From a bacterium (lineage in GTDB: Bacteria > Bacillota > Clostridia > Lachnospirales > Lachnospiraceae), in assembly GCA_030539165.1 (NCBI GenBank), contig JAUNSO010000003.1, positions 1-64,000 of the forward strand: 64,000 nucleotides of DNA, read 5' to 3'. A model generated the notes under the pieces. That model was not told where the DNA came from and did no database searches. It saw only the letters and a program-made list of their open reading frames with translations. The position numbers were made by a program, and so were the translations under genes. Below, one piece after another: positions 58,301-64,000 of this stretch (the first letter of the stretch is position 1; each line of letters starts with the position of its first letter).

Positions 58301-58515
58301 TCTAACGTCAGCGGCTCCATATAGACCTTGTCTGCAATCGAGGTGTCTGTCATGATGGTTGCCGGATTGGAGTTGCATAGTATGACTTCATAGCCTTCCT
58401 CACGAAGTGCAAGACACGCCTGCGTCCCGGCATAGTCGAATTCAGCTGCCTGTCCAATGACAATGGGACCGGAACCGATTACCAGTATTCTGTTAAGATC
58501 TGTTCTCTTAGGCAT
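55336..58515 (-). CDS. carB: Carbamoyl-phosphate synthase, large subunit
   Basis: 1059 residues with two homologous ATP-grasp halves: [15 protein letters not shown] at the start and [15 protein letters not shown] near 560; HTGDSIVV and [11 protein letters not shown] mark the two active sites. The C-terminal MGS-like domain, the allosteric region in other CarB, is present (about 930-1059). It uses ammonia from CarA. It overlaps carA by 8 nt; AGGAGGG precedes the ATG. Confidence 0.98.
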   Translation of the reverse strand: MPKRTDLNRILVIGSGPIVIGQAAEFDYAGTQACLALREEGYEVILCNSNPATIMTDTSIADKVYMEPLTLEYIARIIRRERPDAILPGIGGQTGLNLAMQLEKKGILRECNVELLGTGSQSIEQAEDRELFKELCEHLGEPVLPSIIAESIEEGKQAAEEIGYPVVIRPAFTLGGTGGGFAENEAEFMNLIKNALLLSPVHQVLIEKSVKGYKEIEYEVMRDANDTAITICNMENMDPVGIHTGDSIVVCPSQTLTNKEYHMLRDSALKIIRALKIEGGCNVQFALDPKSFQYYLIEVNPRVSRSSALASKASGYPIARVSAKISVGMHLDEILLANTPASFEPALDYVVTKMPRFPFDKFTDAENSLGTQMKATGEVMSVGRTFEESLLKAVRSLEIGVFHLQYSKFDTEETGKLSDYIRSGTDTRIYAIAELLRRDMAPEEIASLTQMDLFFLYKLAGIIREEKVLREAVCDIEELYSAKKMGFSDREIAVCWNMTAHEIFDLRKKHHIFPVYKMIDTCASEFDSYIPYFYSTYEEENESILSDGKKILVLGSGPIRIGQGVEFDYSTVHAVRTIQAAGYEAIIINNNPETVSTDYTTSDKLYFEPLCVEDVMNIIELEHPEGVIASLGGQTAVNLAKPLMEYGVELIGTDCEAIERAENRDAFEQLLTELSIPRPQGRAVTNIEDGIRAAEEIGYPVLVRPSFVLGGRAMQIVSKESEMRHYLQTAVEVDADKPVLVDKYIRGKEVEVDAVCDGRDVFVPGIMELVERTGVHSGDSISVYPPFSISDKVKGVILRYTKILGPAIGIMGLYNIQFIVDEQENVYIIEVNPRSSRTVPFLSKATGYPLADIATLVILGVSLKEQGLFSLYPEEKKRWYVKAPAFSFMKLKGMDAYLSPEMKSTGEAIGYDDKLHRAVYKALIASGIKLPNYGTVMVTLADEDKEEALPLIKRFYDLGFNIEATIGTADFLKEHGIRTRIRRKLSEGSEEILNSIRAGYVSYVINTRAILSGVHYEDGVAIRRCATENNITMFTSLDTVRVLLNVLEEQTICVSTIGA

Positions 58516-59605
58516 GCTGTATTCCCTCCTTCATCATCTCAATCAGCCGATCAAATAAATAAGCACTGTCCTGTGGTCCCGGAGCACTCTCCGGATGATA
58601 CTGTACGCTGAATACGTGATCCTCTTCGCAGCCAAGTCCCTCTATTGTATGGTCTAACAGATTCTCATGTGTAACCTTCAGTCCCGTTCCCGAAAGGCTG
58701 TCTGCATCGACTGCATAAGAATGATTCTGGGATGTAATCTCAATCTTTCCTGTCTGCAAATCCTTTACAGGATGATTACCGCCTCTGTGTCCGAATTTCA
58801 ATTTATAGGTATCTGCACCATATGCAAGTGAGATCAGCTGGTGTCCGAGGCAGATTCCAAAGATCGGGTACTTTCCTTTCAGCTCGCGGATGGTCTGTAC
58901 AACCGGCATGACATCGGTCGGATCTCCGGGCCCATTTGATACCATGATACCGTCCGGATGGAAGGCTTTGATCTGTGAAGCACTTGTGTTCCACGGAACA
59001 ACTGTGACTTGGCAGGAGCGCTGCAGGAGTGACCGCAGTATATTCTGCTTCATACCACAGTCAATCAGGACTACATGATAGGCAGCCTGTTCACTGCCAG
59101 CGTGCCAGATCTGACTACAGCTGACTCTTGCAACTGCATCATGCGGCAGTTCCCATCGTCGAAGCTGCTCTGCTCCCTGTTCACTGCTTACATCCGCTGC
59201 AGTTAACAGTACCTTGCAGCTGCCATAATCCCGTATGTGCCTTGCAAGAGAGCGTGTATCCACACCGCTGATACCTGCAATGTCATACTGCTTCATGATT
59301 TCATTCAGCGTATGTGTGCATCTGAAATTAGACGGTTCATCATTATAATCTCTGACAATGAAGCCTCCCATCGTAGGAACCTTGGTTTCATAGTCCTCCT
59401 CATTCATGCCGTAATTACCGATTAACGGATAAGTCATCACAACTGCCTGATCCGTGTAAGAGGGGTCTGAAAGTATTTCCTGATATCCGGCCATTGATGT
59501 ATTAAACACAAGCTCCAGCTTCTTTTCAGAGGCAGAGCCGAATCCATAGCCAAGATACTCCGAACCGTCCTCTAATATCAGTTTTCTGTCGTATGCTTTA
59601 CTCAT
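58508..59605 (-). CDS. carA: Carbamoyl-phosphate synthase, small (glutaminase) subunit
   Basis: 365 residues from the ATG at 59605 with GGAGG five nt upstream; that site sits in the last codons of purF. N-terminal [24 protein letters not shown], then the class I glutaminase with Cys in GICLGHQ and His/Glu in YHPESAPGP. It hydrolyses glutamine and feeds ammonia to CarB for pyrimidines and arginine. It overlaps purF by 8 nt, so translation is coupled. Confidence 0.97.
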   Translation of the reverse strand: MSKAYDRKLILEDGSEYLGYGFGSASEKKLELVFNTSMAGYQEILSDPSYTDQAVVMTYPLIGNYGMNEEDYETKVPTMGGFIVRDYNDEPSNFRCTHTLNEIMKQYDIAGISGVDTRSLARHIRDYGSCKVLLTAADVSSEQGAEQLRRWELPHDAVARVSCSQIWHAGSEQAAYHVVLIDCGMKQNILRSLLQRSCQVTVVPWNTSASQIKAFHPDGIMVSNGPGDPTDVMPVVQTIRELKGKYPIFGICLGHQLISLAYGADTYKLKFGHRGGNHPVKDLQTGKIEITSQNHSYAVDADSLSGTGLKVTHENLLDHTIEGLGCEEDHVFSVQYHPESAPGPQDSAYLFDRLIEMMKEGIQHA

Positions 59606-60992
59606 GATTGCCTCCATGTTCTATGGGATACTGTTGATCGAAGCATGCCTTACATAAAGGAAGAGAACCCGTCATCTCCTGCAGGTCAGACAGCTCCATA
59701 TATCCAAGTGAATCTGCACCGATTTTCTGACAGATTGCCTCGGCTGAATAGGTCGTTGCAATCAGCTGTGAATTGTCCGGCACATCAGTTCCGTAATAGC
59801 ATGGATAGAGAAAAGGAGGTGAACTGATTCTCACATGTACTTCCTTTGCGCCTGCATCCCTTAGCATCGTAATCAGATTGGCAATCGTAGTTCCCCGTAC
59901 AATGGAATCATCAATCAGAACCAGCCTTTTATCCCTGACCACACTTTCCAGAACGCTTAACTTCATATGCACTGCTGATTCCCGTTCTTCTTTCGACGGT
60001 TTGATAAAGGTTCTGCCAATGTAGCTGTTCTTCTGAAATGCAAGCGCAAATGGAATGCCTGCCTGCTTTGCATAGCCTGTTGCCGCGCTTAGTCCTGAAT
60101 CCGGTACCCCGGTCACGAGATCTGCCTCCACAGGATATCTCTTCGCAAGTGCTCTGCCACCGCGTATTCTTGCATCATATACATTGATTCCGTCAATATC
60201 GGAATCCAGTCTGGCAAAATAAATATACTCGAAAATGCAATGTGCATGCTCTTTTTGGCACAGGCTCTCATCCGAACGCACACCTTCCTCTGTAATCGTA
60301 ATAATTTCACCTGGCTTCACATCCCGGATGAATTCGGCATCCACTGCCTTTAGTGCACAGCTTTCAGATGCCAGTACATAGCTTCTTCCCCTTCTCCCGA
60401 GACATAACGGCTTCAAACCCAGCGGATCTCTGACACCTACAAGCTTCCGCGGACTCATAATCAGTATTGCATACCCGCCGCGAACCTGCTCTGCTGTCCT
60501 GATTACCGCCTCTTCAATTGATGCTGAAGCTGCCCGCTCCTTTGCAATCTGATAGGCAAGAACCTCTGAATCCGTCGTTCCGCGGAAAATGGCTCCACCC
60601 TGCTGTAAATCCCTGCGCAGCTCCTCGGCATTTACAATGTTGCCGTTATGCGCCAGTGCCAGTGTTCCTTTCAGATAATTTAATACAAGCGGCTGTGCGT
60701 TTTCTGTACTGCTTGAACCCGTGGTGGAATACCGCACATGACCAATCCCGATATTTCCTTTCAGGCTCTCCATTGTATTTTGATGAAATACTTCACTGAC
60801 TAGTCCCATAGCCTTGTGACTGCATATATTTCCCATTGGTCCTACTGTATCGCACACTGCAATACCAGCGGATTCCTGACCTCTGTGCTGCAGTGCCAGA
60901 AGGCCATAATAGATGGACTGTGCTGCCTGCATTCCTGCCGGCTCCCAGATACCAAATACACCACATTCTTCCCTTAGCTTGTCCTCTTTCAT
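59598..60992 (-). CDS. purF: Amidophosphoribosyltransferase (true PurF)
   Basis: 464 residues. A nine-residue propeptide precedes the catalytic Cys10 (EECGVFGI). HRGQESAGI, AHNGNIVN, the PRPP loop LIDDSIVRGTT and four Cys for the 4Fe-4S cluster (CIFEY, LYPCYY, CKAC) are intact, in contrast to the paralogue at 15085-16521. It makes phosphoribosylamine from PRPP and glutamine, the first step of purine synthesis. GAGG lies eight nt before the ATG. First gene of the operon, after a promoter-terminator leader. Confidence 0.97.
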   Translation of the reverse strand: MKEDKLREECGVFGIWEPAGMQAAQSIYYGLLALQHRGQESAGIAVCDTVGPMGNICSHKAMGLVSEVFHQNTMESLKGNIGIGHVRYSTTGSSSTENAQPLVLNYLKGTLALAHNGNIVNAEELRRDLQQGGAIFRGTTDSEVLAYQIAKERAASASIEEAVIRTAEQVRGGYAILIMSPRKLVGVRDPLGLKPLCLGRRGRSYVLASESCALKAVDAEFIRDVKPGEIITITEEGVRSDESLCQKEHAHCIFEYIYFARLDSDIDGINVYDARIRGGRALAKRYPVEADLVTGVPDSGLSAATGYAKQAGIPFALAFQKNSYIGRTFIKPSKEERESAVHMKLSVLESVVRDKRLVLIDDSIVRGTTIANLITMLRDAGAKEVHVRISSPPFLYPCYYGTDVPDNSQLIATTYSAEAICQKIGADSLGYMELSDLQEMTGSLPLCKACFDQQYPIEHGGNHE

Positions 60993-61084
60993 TCGACTTT
61001 CCTCTTCCCCATAGTGCCAGTATCAAAATAGAATTTCGCCTTTTGTTCTTTTAAACAAAAAAGGGCACTTTGGACATCGTCCAA
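60989..61084 (-). CDS. Possible leader ORF overlapping the purF start
   Basis: A 31-codon frame from TTG 61084 to a TGA that overlaps the purF ATG (ATGA). AGGAGAG lies about 12 nt before the TTG, rather far. It runs through the leader terminator and would encode LDDVQSALFCLKEQ and a basic end GKRKVE. It could be a coupling or attenuation peptide, or chance. A shorter ATG frame (MSKVPFFV, from 61077) also crosses the terminator stem. Confidence 0.25.
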   Translation of the reverse strand: MDDVQSALFCLKEQKAKFYFDTGTMGKRKVE

Positions 61085-61090
61085 AGCGCC
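61057..61090 (-). terminator. Intrinsic terminator in the purF leader; attenuator candidate
   Basis: A 12-bp stem GGCGCTTTGGAC / GTCCAAAGTGCC (one G-U pair), loop of three, followed by six T. It lies between the promoter and purF, about 65 nt before the ATG. Confidence 0.8.
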
Positions 61091-61109
61091 TTCGCTCTCC
61101 TAAAAAATA

Positions 61110-61138
61110 AATATAACCTTTTTTTCTTTCCATGTCAA
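61110..61138 (-). promoter_or_regulatory. Sigma-A promoter of the purF operon
   Basis: Minus strand: perfect TTGACA (61138-61133), 17 bp, TATATT (61115-61110). The predicted start is near 61103, only about 13 nt before the terminator stem. Confidence 0.8.
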
Positions 61139-61167
61139 CTGCTAATTTGCAGCACTTGTTTATTTGT

Positions 61168-62103
61168 TTATTTTTGTACTGCCTGCTTCAGGTCTTCCTT
61201 CATATCCAGAACTGCCTGACGTGAAGCATCTGCGTAATGCTCGCTTCCAAACCGCGCATACGCCTCATTCTTATAGGCAGCGATAATGCCGCGGGAAGAG
61301 TTCACGATGGCACCCAGTCCGTCCTTGTTAAAGAAGTGTACCAGATCCTTGCCCTTGCCGCCCTGTGCCCCATAGCCCGGTACAAGAATATAGGTCTTCG
61401 GCATCAGAGCACGCAGCACCTTCCCCATCTCCGGATAGGTAGCTCCAACGACTGCTCCGATATAGCTATACGGATATTTTTCACTCATACACTGCTCGCC
61501 CCACTCAGCAATCTTCATGCCGACATTCTCATAGAGTGGTCTCTGATTGGAGACAAAGCACTGATCCTGAAATTCTCCACTGCTCGGATTCGAGGTCTTC
61601 GCTAAGATGAATAAGCCCTTCTTCTCTTCCTGACACACTTCCAGAAACGGATTGATTCCATCCGAACCCAAATATGGATTGACCGTTGCAAAATCCTCAT
61701 CGAATGCAGCGATTTTCTTCGTTCCTACCTGTACCTTACCAAGATGAGCCACTGCATAGGCCGCAGAGGTTGAGCCAATATCACCGCGCTTCACATCTCC
61801 GATGACAACCAGTCCCTTCTCCTTGCAGTACTTCACTGTTCTATCAAAAGCAGCAAGTCCTGGGATTCCAAACTGCTCATACATTGCAATCTGAGGCTTC
61901 ACTGCCGGAACCAGATCATAAACCGCATCTATAATTCCCTTATTATACTGCCAAATGGCTTCTGCTGCACTCTCAAGCGTTTCTCCAAGCTCCGCATAGG
62001 CTTTACTTAAAATATGCGTCGGTATGTAGGAAAGCATCGGATCAAGTCCCACTACAATCGGCGCATCTTTTTTCTGAATCTGTTCAATTAACTGATTAAT
62101 CAT
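61168..62103 (-). CDS. pyrF: Orotidine 5'-phosphate decarboxylase, type 2
   Basis: 311 residues, the longer type 2 form. The active-site motif is DVKRGDIG within VVIGDVKRGDIGST; VGLDPML near the start and GYGAQGG near the end bind phosphate. It turns OMP into UMP. AGGAGGG precedes the ATG. A direct repeat ATAAAGCTCTTCAT lies just upstream (about 62122-62155). No terminator of its own was seen before the purF promoter other than the purF leader hairpin. Confidence 0.96.
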   Translation of the reverse strand: MINQLIEQIQKKDAPIVVGLDPMLSYIPTHILSKAYAELGETLESAAEAIWQYNKGIIDAVYDLVPAVKPQIAMYEQFGIPGLAAFDRTVKYCKEKGLVVIGDVKRGDIGSTSAAYAVAHLGKVQVGTKKIAAFDEDFATVNPYLGSDGINPFLEVCQEEKKGLFILAKTSNPSSGEFQDQCFVSNQRPLYENVGMKIAEWGEQCMSEKYPYSYIGAVVGATYPEMGKVLRALMPKTYILVPGYGAQGGKGKDLVHFFNKDGLGAIVNSSRGIIAAYKNEAYARFGSEHYADASRQAVLDMKEDLKQAVQK

Positions 62104-62200
62104 TTCGTCCCTCCTGACTGATCATAAAGCTCTTCATGAATAAAGCTCTTCATTGATAGTATCATATTGCGATGAATTTGCAAGTGGTATTCGCAAAGAA

Positions 62201-62225
62201 GGGAAATGCAAACCTCACATTTCCC
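62201..62225 (-). terminator. Hairpin after nrdD
   Basis: GGGAAATG / CATTTCCC, 8-bp perfect stem with 9-nt loop, then TTCTTT on the minus strand. Weak terminator, 44 nt after the nrdD stop. Confidence 0.5.
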
Positions 62226-62268
62226 TCTCTCCGTCAATTATCACAATTGAATCCGCTAACACTTCCCT

Positions 62269-64000
62269 CTATACGGATACTGTGGCTTTTTCTTCCACAT
62301 ATTTCTTAATATTAAATGCGTTGGTATACTTATTGGTCATATCTCCGTCCACTACGACCAGTGTCGGTGCCTGCATAACCTTATAACGCGTAGCCAGTTC
62401 AATATTTTCCTCTGCATCGATCATGACATACTTCTCATTTTTGAGATATTCCTTTGCCAGCTTGCAGTTCGGACATGTTTTTGTTACAAAAAGATACTTT
62501 ACATGATCCATCGGTTCGATCTCAACTGCTTCTTCCACATTCTCAGCCAGAGATGTGATCTTGACAATGCTGCTGGTCGGACGTTTCAGGCTGGAGTTGT
62601 CAATATCATATACGATACGGTTCTTGTATTCCTGAAGCTTACCATCATTCCAGTTCTGTACGGGTCTGTAGTAGCCTGTAATACGGCTGTAGACCTCGGT
62701 AACAGCTCCGCAGTGTGGACACGTCTTCTGCTCACCTGCCAGATAACCATGCTCCTTACATACAGAATACGTCGGTGACAGAGTATAATATGGAAGCTTA
62801 TAATTCTCTGCAACCTTTCTGACCAGTGATGCAGCTGCTTTCCAATCCGGCATCTTCTCTCCCAGAAATGCATGGAATACAGTACCTGATGTATATAATG
62901 TCTGCAGCTCATCCTGAATATCCAGAGCGTCAAAGATATCAGCTGTATAGTCAACCGGCAAATGAGAACTGTTTGTATAATATGGAGTATCTCCTGTCTT
63001 GCCTGCTGTCTTGATATTCGGCCAGCGCTTCTTGTCATGTTTAGCCAGACGGTAAGTCGTGCTCTCTGCCGGAGTTGCCTCCAGATTGTACAGATCACCA
63101 TACTGTTCCTGATAATCAGATAAACGGTTTCTCATATGATTGAGAACTTCCTTTGTAAACTCCTGTGTCCTCTTATCTGTCATATCCGCACGCAGCCAGT
63201 TTGCATTCAGTCCCACTTCATTCATACCGATCAGGCCGATTGTAGAGAAGTGATTGTCAAAGTTTCCAAGGTAACGTTTGGTGTACGGATACAGACCCTC
63301 ATCCAGCAGTCTGGAAATGACTCCACGCTTTACCTTCAGGCTTCGTGCTGAAATATCCATCATCCTGTTGAGACGCTTGTAGAAGTCATCCTTGTTTGCA
63401 GACAAGTAGGCGATTCTCGGCATATTGATTGTTACCACACCTACAGAACCCGTACTTTCGCCGGAGCCAAAGAATCCGCCTGTTTTCTTACGCAGTTCAC
63501 GTAAATCCAACCTTAATCTGCAGCACATGCTTCTAACATCGCTCGGTTCCATATCACTGTTAATGTAATTAGAGAAATATGGTGTACCGTATTTTGAGGT
63601 CATTTCAAACAATAAACGATTGTTCTCGGTGTCTGACCAGTCGAAATCCTTTGTAATAGAATAGGTCGGGATCGGATACTGGAATCCACGTCCGTTTGCA
63701 TCACCTTCGATCATCGTCTCAATGAATGCCTTGTTGACCATATCCATTTCAGCTTTGCAGTCTTTATACTTGAAATCCATTTCTTTGCCGCCTACCATTG
63801 CAGGCAGATCAGCCAGGTCATTCGGAACCGTCCAGTCCAGAGTAATATTTGAAAACGGTGCCTGTGTACCCCAGCGGCTTGGTGTATTCACGCCGTATAT
63901 AAATGCTTCGATGCACTTTTTAACATCTTTATAGGAAAGATTGTCCACTTTCACAAAAGGAGCAAGATAAGTATCAAATGATGAGAATGCCTGCGCGCCT
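62269..64000 (-). CDS. nrdD: Anaerobic ribonucleoside-triphosphate reductase with fused C-terminal redoxin domain, N-terminus cut off
   Basis: The frame runs off the right edge; 576 residues are visible, beginning GAQAFSSFD, typical of NrdD. The core has MCCRLRLD (the Cys before Arg is the likely thiyl-radical site), NMPRIAYL, the zinc ribbon (a Cys in YSVCKEHG and CPHC) and the glycyl-radical motif RITGYY. About 135 residues follow the radical Gly; the last 75 form a thioredoxin/glutaredoxin-like domain with CPNC and a cis-Pro segment (QAPTLVVVDGD). Class III reductases make dNTPs without oxygen. The fused redoxin suggests a dithiol reductant instead of formate. No nrdG activase gene follows; pyrF does. 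Confidence 0.95.
   Translation of the reverse strand, partial: GAQAFSSFDTYLAPFVKVDNLSYKDVKKCIEAFIYGVNTPSRWGTQAPFSNITLDWTVPNDLADLPAMVGGKEMDFKYKDCKAEMDMVNKAFIETMIEGDANGRGFQYPIPTYSITKDFDWSDTENNRLLFEMTSKYGTPYFSNYINSDMEPSDVRSMCCRLRLDLRELRKKTGGFFGSGESTGSVGVVTINMPRIAYLSANKDDFYKRLNRMMDISARSLKVKRGVISRLLDEGLYPYTKRYLGNFDNHFSTIGLIGMNEVGLNANWLRADMTDKRTQEFTKEVLNHMRNRLSDYQEQYGDLYNLEATPAESTTYRLAKHDKKRWPNIKTAGKTGDTPYYTNSSHLPVDYTADIFDALDIQDELQTLYTSGTVFHAFLGEKMPDWKAAASLVRKVAENYKLPYYTLSPTYSVCKEHGYLAGEQKTCPHCGAVTEVYSRITGYYRPVQNWNDGKLQEYKNRIVYDIDNSSLKRPTSSIVKITSLAENVEEAVEIEPMDHVKYLFVTKTCPNCKLAKEYLKNEKYVMIDAEENIELATRYKVMQAPTLVVVDGDMTNKYTNAFNIKKYVEEKATVSV

Noticed and set aside
1..64000. Prophage, insertion sequence or recently transferred island
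   Set aside because: No transposase, integrase, phage structural gene, tRNA junction or abrupt change of base composition was seen.

Overview
The window reads as chromosomal DNA of an endospore-forming anaerobic clostridium, most likely a member of the Lachnospiraceae. The grounds are sporulation genes (spoIIA operon, spoVA genes), a class III (anaerobic) ribonucleotide reductase, T-box leaders, strong AGGAGG-type ribosome sites, and several protein types I associate with that family (DUF5685, SH3-repeat glucosaminidase, a second PurF-like protein). No rRNA, tRNA, insertion sequence, prophage or CRISPR array was recognised. Nearly all genes lie on the minus strand; only the cut-off surface protein at the left edge, a hybrid histidine kinase and a glycosyltransferase are on plus.

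Layout, left to right. 0-6 kb: 3' part of a beta-helix carbohydrate-binding protein, a secreted protein, a J-domain/DUF5685/zinc-ribbon trio and a metallo-beta-lactamase-fold hydrolase. 6-10 kb: spoVAA, spoVAB and spoVAC, then azlC-azlD, then spoVAD; the azl pair splits the spoVA genes. 10-15 kb: a large degenerate cyclic-nucleotide-fold protein divergent from a PAS hybrid histidine kinase, followed by a striking nested inverted repeat. 15-23 kb: a PurF paralogue without its glutaminase cysteine, a GT39-like membrane protein, spoIIAA-spoIIAB-sigF, and a FapA/small-protein/TPR operon. 23-30 kb: valS with a Val T-box, then a ROK regulator-GH4 glycosidase-sugar kinase operon with two palindromic operators around its promoter. 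30-36 kb: a seven-SH3 glucosaminidase and a membrane protein with a P/Q-rich 48-bp-repeat tail. 36-39 kb: a tryptophan ECF transporter (S, two ATPases, T) under a T-box whose specifier reads TGG. 39-46 kb: a YvyF-like protein, purE-purM-purD, and pyrE with a small membrane protein and an M29 peptidase. 46-61 kb: purF-carA-carB-asnB-pyrG-gltB-gltD. 61-64 kb: pyrF and a truncated nrdD carrying a fused redoxin domain.

The most interesting signal is the 15-kb operon at 46-61 kb. Every enzyme activity in it spends glutamine amide nitrogen (PurF, CarAB, AsnB, PyrG, GltBD), although these enzymes belong to different pathways. It starts at a consensus promoter followed within about 20 nt by an intrinsic terminator, so I infer common control of glutamine spending by attenuation. 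Other points worth a second look are the glutaminase-dead PurF paralogue, the NrdD-redoxin fusion, the Trp T-box controlling a complete ECF module, the nested inverted repeat at 14.9-15.04 kb, and the J-domain/DUF5685 pair.

Promoter calls are by eye from -35/-10 hexamers with 17-18 bp spacing. Domain calls come from remembered family motifs; no database search was run.
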